Assembly (NCBI GenBank): GCA_031370485.1
Contig: JANMQK010000295.1
Location: forward strand, 1-5,022
Direction: 5' to 3'
Source of the DNA: JANMQK01 sp031370485
GTDB lineage: Bacteria; Acidobacteriota; Polarisedimenticolia; Gp22-AA2
DNA length: 5,022 bases
Shown: piece by piece, positions 1 to 5,022 of the stretch
Position numbering within the stretch: position 1 is the first letter of the stretch
How the letters are laid out: every line of letters starts with the position of its first letter
Program-made: the position numbers and the translations under genes
The notes under the pieces: generated by a model
Database searches by the model: none
What the model was told of the DNA's origin: nothing
What the model saw: the letters and a program-made list of their open reading frames with translations, nothing else

Positions 1-2
1 TC

Positions 3-2093
3 TTCGACATCACATCCTCGGTCACGCAGCTGACCAACGGGCGGTTCCAGTTCGATACCGAGGTCGTGAACTTCACGGGTAGTGCCCTGACGGTCGATCT
101 CGCGCCGGGGCCGCTGGGCTGCGACACCTGCATCGACCTGAGCTCCGACCCGAAAAACTGCGGGGCCTGCGGCAAGGTCTGCGAGCCGGACGAATGCTGC
201 GGAATCTCCCCGGCCACCGGGGAGGCGGCGTGCCTCTCGAGGGACAGTGGCTCGTGCTCGCTCTGCGGCAACGGGGTCATCGACCAGGGAGAGCAGTGCG
301 ACGGCGAGGACCTCGGCGACAGGAGCTGCGGCAGCTTCGAGTCCTGCGGCGGGACGCTCGGCTGCACCTCCGACTGCACCTACGACACGTCGCAATGCGG
401 CAGCAACTGCGGCGAGGAGTGCTGCCCGGCGTCACAGTGCGTGCAGGGCGAGGGCGGACCGTTCTGCTCGACCGGCAACCCCCTGACGCGCCCGGCGCCT
501 GGTGCGGCTTCGAAGGGCTACCGCCTCGGGCAGGCGGTGAACTGCGACGAAGGCTTCGACTCCTGCGCCTGCGAGTTCCTCTCGGGGGTCTGCGCGACCG
601 GGAAGTGTGTCCCGGACGTGGAGGGGCGTCATTGCTCCGGCGGGCCGCTCGCCGGGGCCTCCTGCTTCTTCGATGCCCAGTGCGGGACCTGCACCTCCCC
701 CGCCTCCGCCGAGGGGGCGATCTGCTCCGAGAACAAGGACTGCTCCACCTTCCCGGAGCCTCTCTGCAAGCCGGGGGTGTGCAGCGGCGGCCGGTGTTCC
801 AGCGGTCCCCTGGCCGGACAGGATTGCGAAGGAAGTTTCGACTGCGGCATCTGCATCTCCCCCCCGGAAATTGCCGGGGAGTTCCGATGCGCGAAGAGCT
901 CGGATTGCACGATCGACTTCAACGAAGGGGCGGTCCGCAACGTCGGCCGCCCCGCAGCCGCGCCGGCCCCCCGCTGGTCGCTGCGAGTCGCGTCCCATCA
1001 GAACGCCGTCGGGGGCACCTCCGCCGACTGCCAGATAAGTGACGCGGCGGCCAAGGAGGTGACCTCGGAAGTCACCGTCTGCGGCGACGGGATACCCCAG
1101 GGGGACGTGCAGTGCAGCGACGGCCGGTTCGGTGTGCGCGGAACGGTCAACGTCTTCGTCCCCGACCCGGACCACACGGTCAACTTCCCCTCGGGGAATC
1201 CCTTCGTCACGCTGAACGAGGTCGAGGTCCACGACACGAGCGGCGATGGCCTCATCCAGCCAGGGGAGAGGGTTGAGATCGTTGTGCCTCTCGTGAACGC
1301 GGGCCCCGGGATCGTGACCGGAGTCAGCGGGCGCCTTTCCTCCGCGGCCGCCGACCTGGACGGGGACGGCATCACCGACCGGGTCATGTTCCGGAATGCG
1401 GACTCGGCCTACCCTGATATCCGGGGAATCGTCCCCCAGGGGAGCGACCCGGCGGTCTGCGGCATGGGCATGGCGGCGTCCCCGGCGCCTTCCAGGAACC
1501 GCATGGCGTTCGTCGTCGATATCCCCGGCAACCACCCGGAGGACACCGCCCGGAAATTCGACCTGGATGTCTCCGGCCGGATCGGGGGCCCCGGCGGGCC
1601 GCTGTTCGGCACCAGGGTCAGTTTCGCCCTGGGAATCGCCGGCGCCTGCGTCCCCGGAACCGCGAGCGGCGATTTCGACTCCCTGACCGGGTTCAAGAAA
1701 CCGATGGAGACGCTGGTCCCGGCGGGAGAAGAGGTGCCGTTCCCCAAGAAGTCTTTCAAGCGGAACGAGAAAATCCCCCTCGAGATGGAGATGGCCTGCA
1801 GCGGCGTCCCGGTCGACTTCACCGCCCCTCCCCCCCGGATCGTCTCCCTGACGCGCAACGGCGTGCCGGTCGACCTTACGAACCTCGATCTGAACGGGGA
1901 CAAGCATGACGGTTCGCTTCTGTTCGCGCCGAACCCGGACAAGGCGAAATCGAAAGTCAAATCGAAGCCCAAGAAGACGAGGTGGACCTACAACTTGATG
2001 ACAAGCGGTTTGACTCCCGGGCGTTTCGTCATGACCGTGCAGATGCCCAACGGACAGGACTACGTGGCCGGGCTCGTTTTGCAGTCACCGTAA
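3..2093 (+). CDS. Secreted cysteine-rich modular surface protein with C-terminal PxKxF-like domain (5' partial)
   Basis: The frame is open from position 3 to TAA at 2091-2093, about 696 codons. The GTG at 66 is an unlikely start: the GAGG before it is only 2 nt away, no signal peptide follows, and coding continues upstream, so the true start lies left of the window. Residues below count from that GTG. Residues 19-281 hold 40 cysteines: an NCGACG motif (31-36), a CGNG...GEQCDG repeat (64-111), and two CSxGPLAG modules (190-226 and 244-281). A CGDG motif is at 339-342. Residues 381-525 look like a CARDB/Ig-type beta-sandwich with calcium-type loops. Residues 535-675 resemble the PxKxF domain. 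The many cysteines imply export and disulfide bonding outside the cytoplasm. No C-terminal anchor or sorting tail is seen; the protein ends LQSP. Specific function is unknown; adhesion or a structural surface role is inference. Confidence is high that it is coding, low on role. Confidence 0.9.
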   Translation, partial: FDITSSVTQLTNGRFQFDTEVVNFTGSALTVDLAPGPLGCDTCIDLSSDPKNCGACGKVCEPDECCGISPATGEAACLSRDSGSCSLCGNGVIDQGEQCDGEDLGDRSCGSFESCGGTLGCTSDCTYDTSQCGSNCGEECCPASQCVQGEGGPFCSTGNPLTRPAPGAASKGYRLGQAVNCDEGFDSCACEFLSGVCATGKCVPDVEGRHCSGGPLAGASCFFDAQCGTCTSPASAEGAICSENKDCSTFPEPLCKPGVCSGGRCSSGPLAGQDCEGSFDCGICISPPEIAGEFRCAKSSDCTIDFNEGAVRNVGRPAAAPAPRWSLRVASHQNAVGGTSADCQISDAAAKEVTSEVTVCGDGIPQGDVQCSDGRFGVRGTVNVFVPDPDHTVNFPSGNPFVTLNEVEVHDTSGDGLIQPGERVEIVVPLVNAGPGIVTGVSGRLSSAAADLDGDGITDRVMFRNADSAYPDIRGIVPQGSDPAVCGMGMAASPAPSRNRMAFVVDIPGNHPEDTARKFDLDVSGRIGGPGGPLFGTRVSFALGIAGACVPGTASGDFDSLTGFKKPMETLVPAGEEVPFPKKSFKRNEKIPLEMEMACSGVPVDFTAPPPRIVSLTRNGVPVDLTNLDLNGDKHDGSLLFAPNPDKAKSKVKSKPKKTRWTYNLMTSGLTPGRFVMTVQMPNGQDYVAGLVLQSP
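255..398 (+). other. CGNG/GEQCDG disulfide repeat (DUF4215/myxococcal Cys-rich repeat type)
   Basis: Residues 64-111 of the first protein show CGNGVIDQGEQCDG, then DLGDRSC, a GTLGC step and SDCTYDTSQC. This is the variant of the CGNGxxxxGExCDG repeat in which GEQCDGxDLG is followed by a second half ending in C-x-x-x-C-x-x-D-T-S-x-C. Such repeats are known from surface proteins of myxobacteria and relatives, where they are thought to be small disulfide-stabilised modules. There is a single copy here. A looser CGDG...QCSDG echo occurs at 1080-1124. The assignment rests on motif recognition only. Confidence 0.75.
633..908 (+). repeat. Duplicated cysteine module, two copies of CSxGPLAG...C
   Basis: Copy A is 633-743 (residues 190-226) and copy B is 795-908 (residues 244-281). 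Both follow the pattern C-S-x-G-P-L-A-G-x2-C-x5-C-G-x-C-x-S-P, then a glycine, a cysteine and a closing D-C. The six cysteines align, with one extra residue in copy B. Each copy is preceded by a short GVCxxGxC lead: GVCATGKC before A and GVCSGGRC before B. At DNA level the copies have diverged a good deal, so this is an old protein-level duplication and not a recent tandem repeat. It is probably one disulfide-knotted fold present twice. I know no function for it. Confidence 0.8.
1206..1640 (+). other. CARDB/Ig-like beta-sandwich region with calcium-type loops
   Basis: Residues 381-525 begin with the stretch DTSGDGLIQPGERVEI, followed by VPLVNAGPGIVTGVSGRLSS. This is the usual opening of CARDB-like or bacterial Ig-type domains: a D-x-x-GDG-x-I-x-PGE turn, then a strand, then N-x-G-x-G. 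Residues 390-401 also fit the 12-residue EF-hand loop (D1, S3, D5, G6, I8, E12). A second DLDGDGITD motif is at 430-438. The region contains one cysteine (465), in contrast with the Cys-rich half before it. Domain borders are approximate. Confidence 0.55.
1668..2090 (+). other. C-terminal PxKxF-like domain with lysine-rich insert
   Basis: Residues 535-675 show the order GFKKPMETL, then RNEKIPLEMEMAC, VSLTRNGVPV, WTYNLMTSGLTPGRFVMTV and a final strand YVAGLVLQSP. This parallels the PxKxF family, in which an I-P-V-K-F-like strand is followed much later by Y-x-Y-N-W-x-T-x-x-L-x-x-G-x-Y and the chain end. Here the motif is degenerate (IPLEMEM). A lysine-rich loop (625-639) sits between the two halves. 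The domain is usually found at the C-terminus of secreted proteins; its function is not known to me. Confidence 0.5.
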
Positions 2094-2105
2094 TACAAGC
2101 ATCTC

Positions 2106-2137
2106 CCCCGCCCCCGGGCTGGAGCCCGGGGGCGGGG
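2106..2137 (+). terminator. GC-rich hairpin, probable transcription terminator of the first gene
   Basis: The arms ccccgcccccgggct (2106-2120) and agcccgggggcgggg (2123-2137) are perfectly complementary. Opening the innermost pair gives a 14-bp stem with a TGGA tetraloop. It begins 12 nt after the TAA of the first gene. No T-tract follows; the next bases are acctccctctcc. It is therefore not a textbook intrinsic terminator, though very stable U-poor hairpins after genes are common in high-GC genomes. A short dispersed palindrome or an mRNA 3'-end stabiliser are alternatives. Confidence 0.6.
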
Positions 2138-2140
2138 ACC

Positions 2141-2172
2141 TCCCTCTCCAGAAATCTCGCCGTCCCTCTCCA
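2141..2172 (+). repeat. 10-bp direct repeat TCCCTCTCCA, 22-bp period, upstream of second gene
   Basis: The identical decamer tccctctcca occurs at 2141-2150 and 2163-2172, 22 bp start to start, close to two helical turns. Both copies would face the same side of the DNA. Relative to the candidate promoter they lie near -76 to -67 and -54 to -45, positions typical of an activator site. A regulatory role is inference; two 10-mers in C-rich sequence could also match by chance. Confidence 0.35.
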
Positions 2173-2201
2173 AATTCACGGGCATTTCTTCCCCGCGGCC
2201 G

Positions 2202-2210
2202 TGCTATCAT
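2202..2210 (+). promoter_or_regulatory. Candidate extended -10 promoter TGcTATCAT for the second gene
   Basis: The stretch tgctatcat carries a TG dinucleotide one base before TATCAT (5 of 6 matches to TATAAT). It is an AT-richer spot in GC-rich DNA, 40 bp before the start codon. Transcription would begin near 2217 and give a leader of about 33 nt. No convincing -35 hexamer sits at 16-18 bp; ttcacg (2175-2180) is too far at 24 bp. An extended -10 or an activator could compensate. This is a weak call from sequence alone. Confidence 0.35.
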
Positions 2211-2237
2211 CCGCCACGTTTGCAAAAACCTCACAGC

Positions 2238-2244
2238 GGGAGGA
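2238..2244 (+). promoter_or_regulatory. Ribosome-binding site fixing the ATG at 2250
   Basis: GGGAGGA lies 5 nt before the ATG at 2250. It is a strong Shine-Dalgarno match and decides the start of the second gene. The reading from this ATG gives a basic N-terminus and a hydrophobic stretch as expected for an exported protein. Confidence 0.8.
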
Positions 2245-2249
2245 CAGAG

Positions 2250-5022
2250 ATGCAGGTTCATCGGTCCTTTTTCTCATCTCGCCTCGACCGGTCCGGCGCT
2301 CCGGGGAGGATATTGACGGTCCTCGGACTGTTCGCCTGCGCGGCCTCCATGGCGGCACCTTACGGTCGCGCCGAGGAGGCCGCCGCGGAAACCAGCCTCG
2401 GCCGGGTCGCTTCGGTGCAGAACCAGGTCGAGACAAAGCCGGCGACCGGAAACTGGGCCCCCTCCCTCCTGAACCAGGCGCTCTTCGAGAAATACCGCGT
2501 GCGGACCGGCCCTTCGAGCCGCGCCGGCATCCTGTACGCCGACCAGACCCTTCACCGCCTGAACGAGAAGAGCGAGGTCGAGATCCAGGCTCCCGCCGCC
2601 GACAAGCCGGGGCTCATCAGCCTGATCTTGGGCACGCACTTCTTTTCAAGCCGGGCGCCGAAGCAGTTCAAGCGGATCGAGACCCCCGCCGTCACCGCCG
2701 CCATCCGCGGCACCGAGTTCGTCGTCGAGGTGGACCAGGACACCACCACGAAGATAACGATGATCGAGGGAATCGTGGAGGCTTCGAACCAGTACGGAAA
2801 CCTGACCGTCCAGTCCGGAGAGCAGGCCTACGTCGAGCCGGGGAAGGCCCCCGTCAAGCGCATTGTCGTGAAGCCGCTGGACGCCGTGGCCTGGGCGCTT
2901 TTCTACCCGCCCATCCTCGGGGGGAATGACGCGCGGCGGCTGAAGGGGATGGGGGCCGAGGGCGCGGATCTGACGCGCGCCGCGGAATTTCTCTCCGCCG
3001 GACAGGTCGATCAAGCCCGGCCGCTGATCGAATCGGTCCGGGCCAAGCGCCCCACCGACCCCGTCGCCCTCGCGCTCGCCTCCGTCATCGCAGTGACGCA
3101 GGGGGACAAGAAGGAAGCGCTCCGCCTGGCGGAGGAGGCCGTGGCGGCGGACCCGCACTCGGCCGCCGCGGCCCTGGCGCTGTCGTTCGCGGCCCAGGCC
3201 AACTTCGACATCGCGAGGGCGCGCGCCATGGCCGAGCAGGCGGCCAAGGAAGACACCGAGAGCGCCGTGGCGCTGGCGCGGGCCGCAGAGCTGCGCATGG
3301 CGGAGGGGGATCTCGAGGGGGCCGAGAAGGCGGCCGAGCATGCCATGGCCCGGGCCCCGGAGGATTCGAGGGCGCTGGCGGTCCTGGGCTTCGCCCGGCT
3401 GGCGCAGTACCGCACCGGCGACGCGGAGCGCTACTTCGAGAAGGCGGTCGCGGCCGATTCGACATCGTCCCTGGCCCGGCTCGGGCTGGGGCTGTCCCGC
3501 ATCCGGCGCGGGAGGCTGGCCGAAGGCCGCGAGGAGATCCAGACGGCCGTGGTCCTGGACCCGGACGACTCGCTTCTCCGGTCCTATCTCGCGAAGGCCT
3601 ACTATGAAGAGAAGCGCCCCGACGAGGCGGCCAAGGAGCTGGCGACCGCCAAGAAGCTCGACCCCAACGACCCGACCCCGTATCTCTACGACGCGATCCT
3701 GAAGCAGAACGAGAACCGCCCGGCGGAGGCGCTCATGGATCTGCGCGGGTCGATCACCAGGAACGACATGCGGGCCGTCTATCGGTCGCGCCTTCTCCTC
3801 GACCAGGACCGCGCGGTGCGCGGCAGCGACCTCGCCCGGATCTACAACGATCTCGGGTTCAACCAGCTCGGTCTCGTGACGGCGCGCCGCAGCGCCGACC
3901 AGGACCAGTCCAACTACTCGAGCCATCTCCTCCTGGCCGGGAACTACCGCAGCGTGCCGCAATTCGCCCCGGCCTTCTTTAGCGAGGTCCTGCAGGCGCG
4001 AATCTACCAGCCGGTCAGCGTCAACGCCGCCCGCCCGGACGTGGTCAACGAGGGGGTTTCCTTCAACGAGTACACGGCCCTTTTCGACCGCCCGCGGGCG
4101 CGCGCCTTCGGGGGCCTGACCTACGGCCAGACCGAGACCGACCTCAGCACCATCGTCCCGGCCGATCGGCTCAACGACAGCGACATAAGGAACGGCAACG
4201 TCACCGGGACGCTCAACGGCGACCGCTACGCTGCGGCGCTCGGCTACAGCAAGATCAGCAATGACGGATTCAGGGACAACAACGACCAGGCAGTCGCCAA
4301 CTACCGGGGCTTCCTCCAGTTCGCCCCCACCTGGCGCGACAGCTTCCAGGTGAGCGCCCTCCTCGGGCGTCAGAGCACGGGGGACCTCCCGCTGCGCTTC
4401 GACACCCGGGTGATCACGAGCGAACACCTGACCTCGGAGCTGAGGAACTTTGGTCTCGGGTATCACCACACGTTTTCCCCCGGGTCGGCCTTCGTGGTAT
4501 CGGTGATCGACAACCGGACGAAGCAGACCTCCAGGTTCACCGACCCCTCCACATTCGCGGTCACGCAAGGCTCGGCGACGCTGGAGGGGCCGCAGCTCGA
4601 GCTTCAGCAGGTCTTCCGGCACAAGAAGATGACCTGGATCCTCGGGACGGGAGGCTTCCGGGGGACGACCAAGCTGGAGGGCGAGGAGCCGCCGGGACCG
4701 ATCCTGGAAACGGACGACCGCTTCACAAACGTCTACGGCTACCTGAACCTCCGCCCGCACCCCAAGTTCGAGGCGACGGTTGGGGCGGCTTGGGAGGACG
4801 TCACCTCTCCGACGGGACTGCAGACCCCGCGCGATGTCCCGATCGGCGCGGCGGAGCTGACGTTTTCGCGCTCGAGGGTCAGCCCGAAGATCGGCATCTC
4901 CTACTTCCCGCACCCGAAGACGGTCCTGCGTGCGTCCTTCTACGAACGCCTGAGCCCGGCGATCGGCCGGATCCAGACCCTCGAGCCGACCCAGGTGGCA
5001 GGGTTCAACCAGTTCTTCTCCG
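2250..5022 (+). CDS. FecR domain - TPR - outer-membrane beta-barrel protein (3' partial)
   Basis: Open from the ATG at 2250 to the window edge, 924 codons plus one base without a stop. Residues 1-41 are an export signal: basic n-region (R5, R11, R14, R20), hydrophobic core ILTVLGLFACAASMAA, possible cleavage after GRA (41). Residues 50-221 form a FecR domain (VRTG, SRA, RGTEFVVEV, EGIVEASN, SGEQA). Residues 237-508 are eight TPRs of exactly 34 residues. Residues 509-614 are a linker containing RSRLLLDQD and LARIYNDLGFNQL. From about 615 the chain alternates in short amphipathic strands, with GDLPLRFD (711-718), SRVSPKIGISYFP (875-887) and LEPTQVAGFNQFF (911-923), as in TonB-dependent-receptor-type barrels. 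The FecR and TPR parts should be periplasmic and the barrel in the outer membrane. No plug domain is seen before the barrel. By analogy with PgaA, BcsC and PelB it may export or import a large polymer; this is inference. I recognise the family but know no characterised member. Confidence 0.93.
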   Translation, partial: MQVHRSFFSSRLDRSGAPGRILTVLGLFACAASMAAPYGRAEEAAAETSLGRVASVQNQVETKPATGNWAPSLLNQALFEKYRVRTGPSSRAGILYADQTLHRLNEKSEVEIQAPAADKPGLISLILGTHFFSSRAPKQFKRIETPAVTAAIRGTEFVVEVDQDTTTKITMIEGIVEASNQYGNLTVQSGEQAYVEPGKAPVKRIVVKPLDAVAWALFYPPILGGNDARRLKGMGAEGADLTRAAEFLSAGQVDQARPLIESVRAKRPTDPVALALASVIAVTQGDKKEALRLAEEAVAADPHSAAAALALSFAAQANFDIARARAMAEQAAKEDTESAVALARAAELRMAEGDLEGAEKAAEHAMARAPEDSRALAVLGFARLAQYRTGDAERYFEKAVAADSTSSLARLGLGLSRIRRGRLAEGREEIQTAVVLDPDDSLLRSYLAKAYYEEKRPDEAAKELATAKKLDPNDPTPYLYDAILKQNENRPAEALMDLRGSITRNDMRAVYRSRLLLDQDRAVRGSDLARIYNDLGFNQLGLVTARRSADQDQSNYSSHLLLAGNYRSVPQFAPAFFSEVLQARIYQPVSVNAARPDVVNEGVSFNEYTALFDRPRARAFGGLTYGQTETDLSTIVPADRLNDSDIRNGNVTGTLNGDRYAAALGYSKISNDGFRDNNDQAVANYRGFLQFAPTWRDSFQVSALLGRQSTGDLPLRFDTRVITSEHLTSELRNFGLGYHHTFSPGSAFVVSVIDNRTKQTSRFTDPSTFAVTQGSATLEGPQLELQQVFRHKKMTWILGTGGFRGTTKLEGEEPPGPILETDDRFTNVYGYLNLRPHPKFEATVGAAWEDVTSPTGLQTPRDVPIGAAELTFSRSRVSPKIGISYFPHPKTVLRASFYERLSPAIGRIQTLEPTQVAGFNQFFS
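2397..2912 (+). other. FecR domain, periplasmic, without anti-sigma N-terminus
   Basis: Residues 50-221 begin LGRVASVQNQVE and contain YRVRTGPSSRA (82-92), RLNEKSEVEI (103-112), IETPAVTAAIRGTEFVVEV (143-161), ITMIEGIVEASN (169-180) and SGEQAYV (189-195). This order matches the FecR fold (PF04773 type). The segment ends in DAVAWALFYPP (211-221), which resembles a VQWALYYPP tail I associate with FecR proteins that also carry TPRs. Classical FecR anti-sigma regulators have a cytoplasmic N-terminal region and one membrane helix. Here a signal peptide precedes the domain, so signalling to a sigma factor is unlikely. Confidence 0.85.
2958..3773 (+). repeat. Array of eight 34-residue TPR units
   Basis: Units at residues 237-270, 271-304, 305-338, 339-372, 373-406, 407-440, 441-474 and 475-508 have no insertion or deletion between them. 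Most show a small residue near position 8, the G/R-x-x-x-A turn around positions 15-20, A at about 27 and D-P or A-P near 31-32 (ADPHS, RAPED, LDPDD, LDPND). Units 3 and 8 are the least canonical. The array should form a right-handed superhelix of about one turn, a protein-binding scaffold between the FecR domain and the barrel. Confidence 0.85.
4092..5022 (+). other. N-terminal part of an outer-membrane beta-barrel
   Basis: From residue 615 the sequence alternates polar and aromatic or aliphatic residues in 8-12-residue strands with polar turns, for example RAFGGLTYGQTETDL, RYAAALGYSKIS, FRGTTKLEGEE, VYGYLNLRP and EATVGAAWEDV. SRVSPKIGISYFP followed by KTVLRASFYERL is the strand pair usual in TonB-dependent-receptor barrels. 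About 310 residues are visible, enough for perhaps half or more of a barrel. The chain continues past the window, so strand number and the C-terminal aromatic signature cannot be checked. Confidence 0.8.

Noticed and set aside
66..68. GTG as the start of the first gene
   Set aside because: The frame stays open to the left edge, the GAGG is only 2 nt away and no signal peptide follows. The gene begins outside the window.
194..1042. Smaller + strand frames inside the first gene, including 247-486 and 607-1038
   Set aside because: They are arginine- and alanine-rich shadows in alternate frames of GC-rich coding DNA.
432..1907. 491-codon open frame on the minus strand
   Set aside because: Same codon-register effect opposite the Cys-rich gene. 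Its end coincides with a single TCA serine codon at 432-434 of the + strand gene, and the product is low-complexity.
2116..2137. G-quadruplex on the + strand
   Set aside because: Only three separated G-runs are present and they are part of a perfect hairpin, which should dominate.
1982..2929. 315-codon + strand frame bridging both genes
   Set aside because: It runs through the terminator hairpin and the FecR coding region in another frame and gives an R/G/P-rich product with no domain.
2646..4913. 755-codon open frame on the minus strand
   Set aside because: It lies in codon register with the + strand gene. In that register minus stops need TTA, CTA or TCA codons on the + strand, which are rare in high-GC genes. 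Its product is R/G/V-rich without recognisable domains, while the + strand reads as FecR, TPR and barrel.
1..5022. tRNA, rRNA, CRISPR, insertion sequence or phage attachment site
   Set aside because: No cloverleaf, spaced direct-repeat array, transposase-like protein or terminal inverted repeat was seen; nearly all the window is accounted for by two coding regions.

Overview
The window is high-GC DNA (about two thirds G+C by eye) with two large genes on the + strand, both cut by the window edges. The second protein has a signal peptide, periplasmic repeats and an outer-membrane beta-barrel, so the organism is a Gram-negative (diderm) bacterium. The first protein carries cysteine-rich repeats of the kind I associate with Myxococcota and other environmental, formerly deltaproteobacterial or acidobacterial, lineages. 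The phylum cannot be fixed from this sequence.

Layout. Positions 3-2093 are the 3' part of a gene for a large secreted, modular surface protein. It holds a cysteine-rich half with 40 Cys in about 263 residues, including a CGNG...GEQCDG disulfide repeat and a duplicated CSxGPLAG module. A beta-sandwich region with an EF-hand-like calcium loop follows, and then a C-terminal PxKxF-like domain interrupted by a lysine-rich loop. Positions 2094-2249 are intergenic. They hold a perfect 32-nt GC-rich palindrome (probable terminator), a 10-bp direct repeat spaced exactly 22 bp, a weak extended -10 promoter candidate and a good ribosome-binding site. Positions 2250-5022 are the first 924 codons of a gene that runs off the right edge. 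It encodes signal peptide, FecR domain, eight exactly phased 34-residue TPRs, a conserved linker and the start of an outer-membrane beta-barrel of TonB-receptor type without a visible plug.

The second gene is the most interesting object here. It has no stop codon inside the window, so a caller that demands complete ORFs would miss it and report a 755-aa antisense ORF in its place. Its layout (periplasmic TPR scaffold joined to an outer-membrane barrel) resembles polysaccharide exporters such as PgaA, BcsC and PelB, but with a FecR domain in front and a TonB-receptor-like barrel. I recognise the protein type as a widespread family without an assigned function that I know of. The palindrome suggests the two genes are transcribed separately. 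Both products act in the cell envelope or outside it, but nothing in the window shows that they work together. No RNA gene, mobile element, CRISPR array or integration site was seen.
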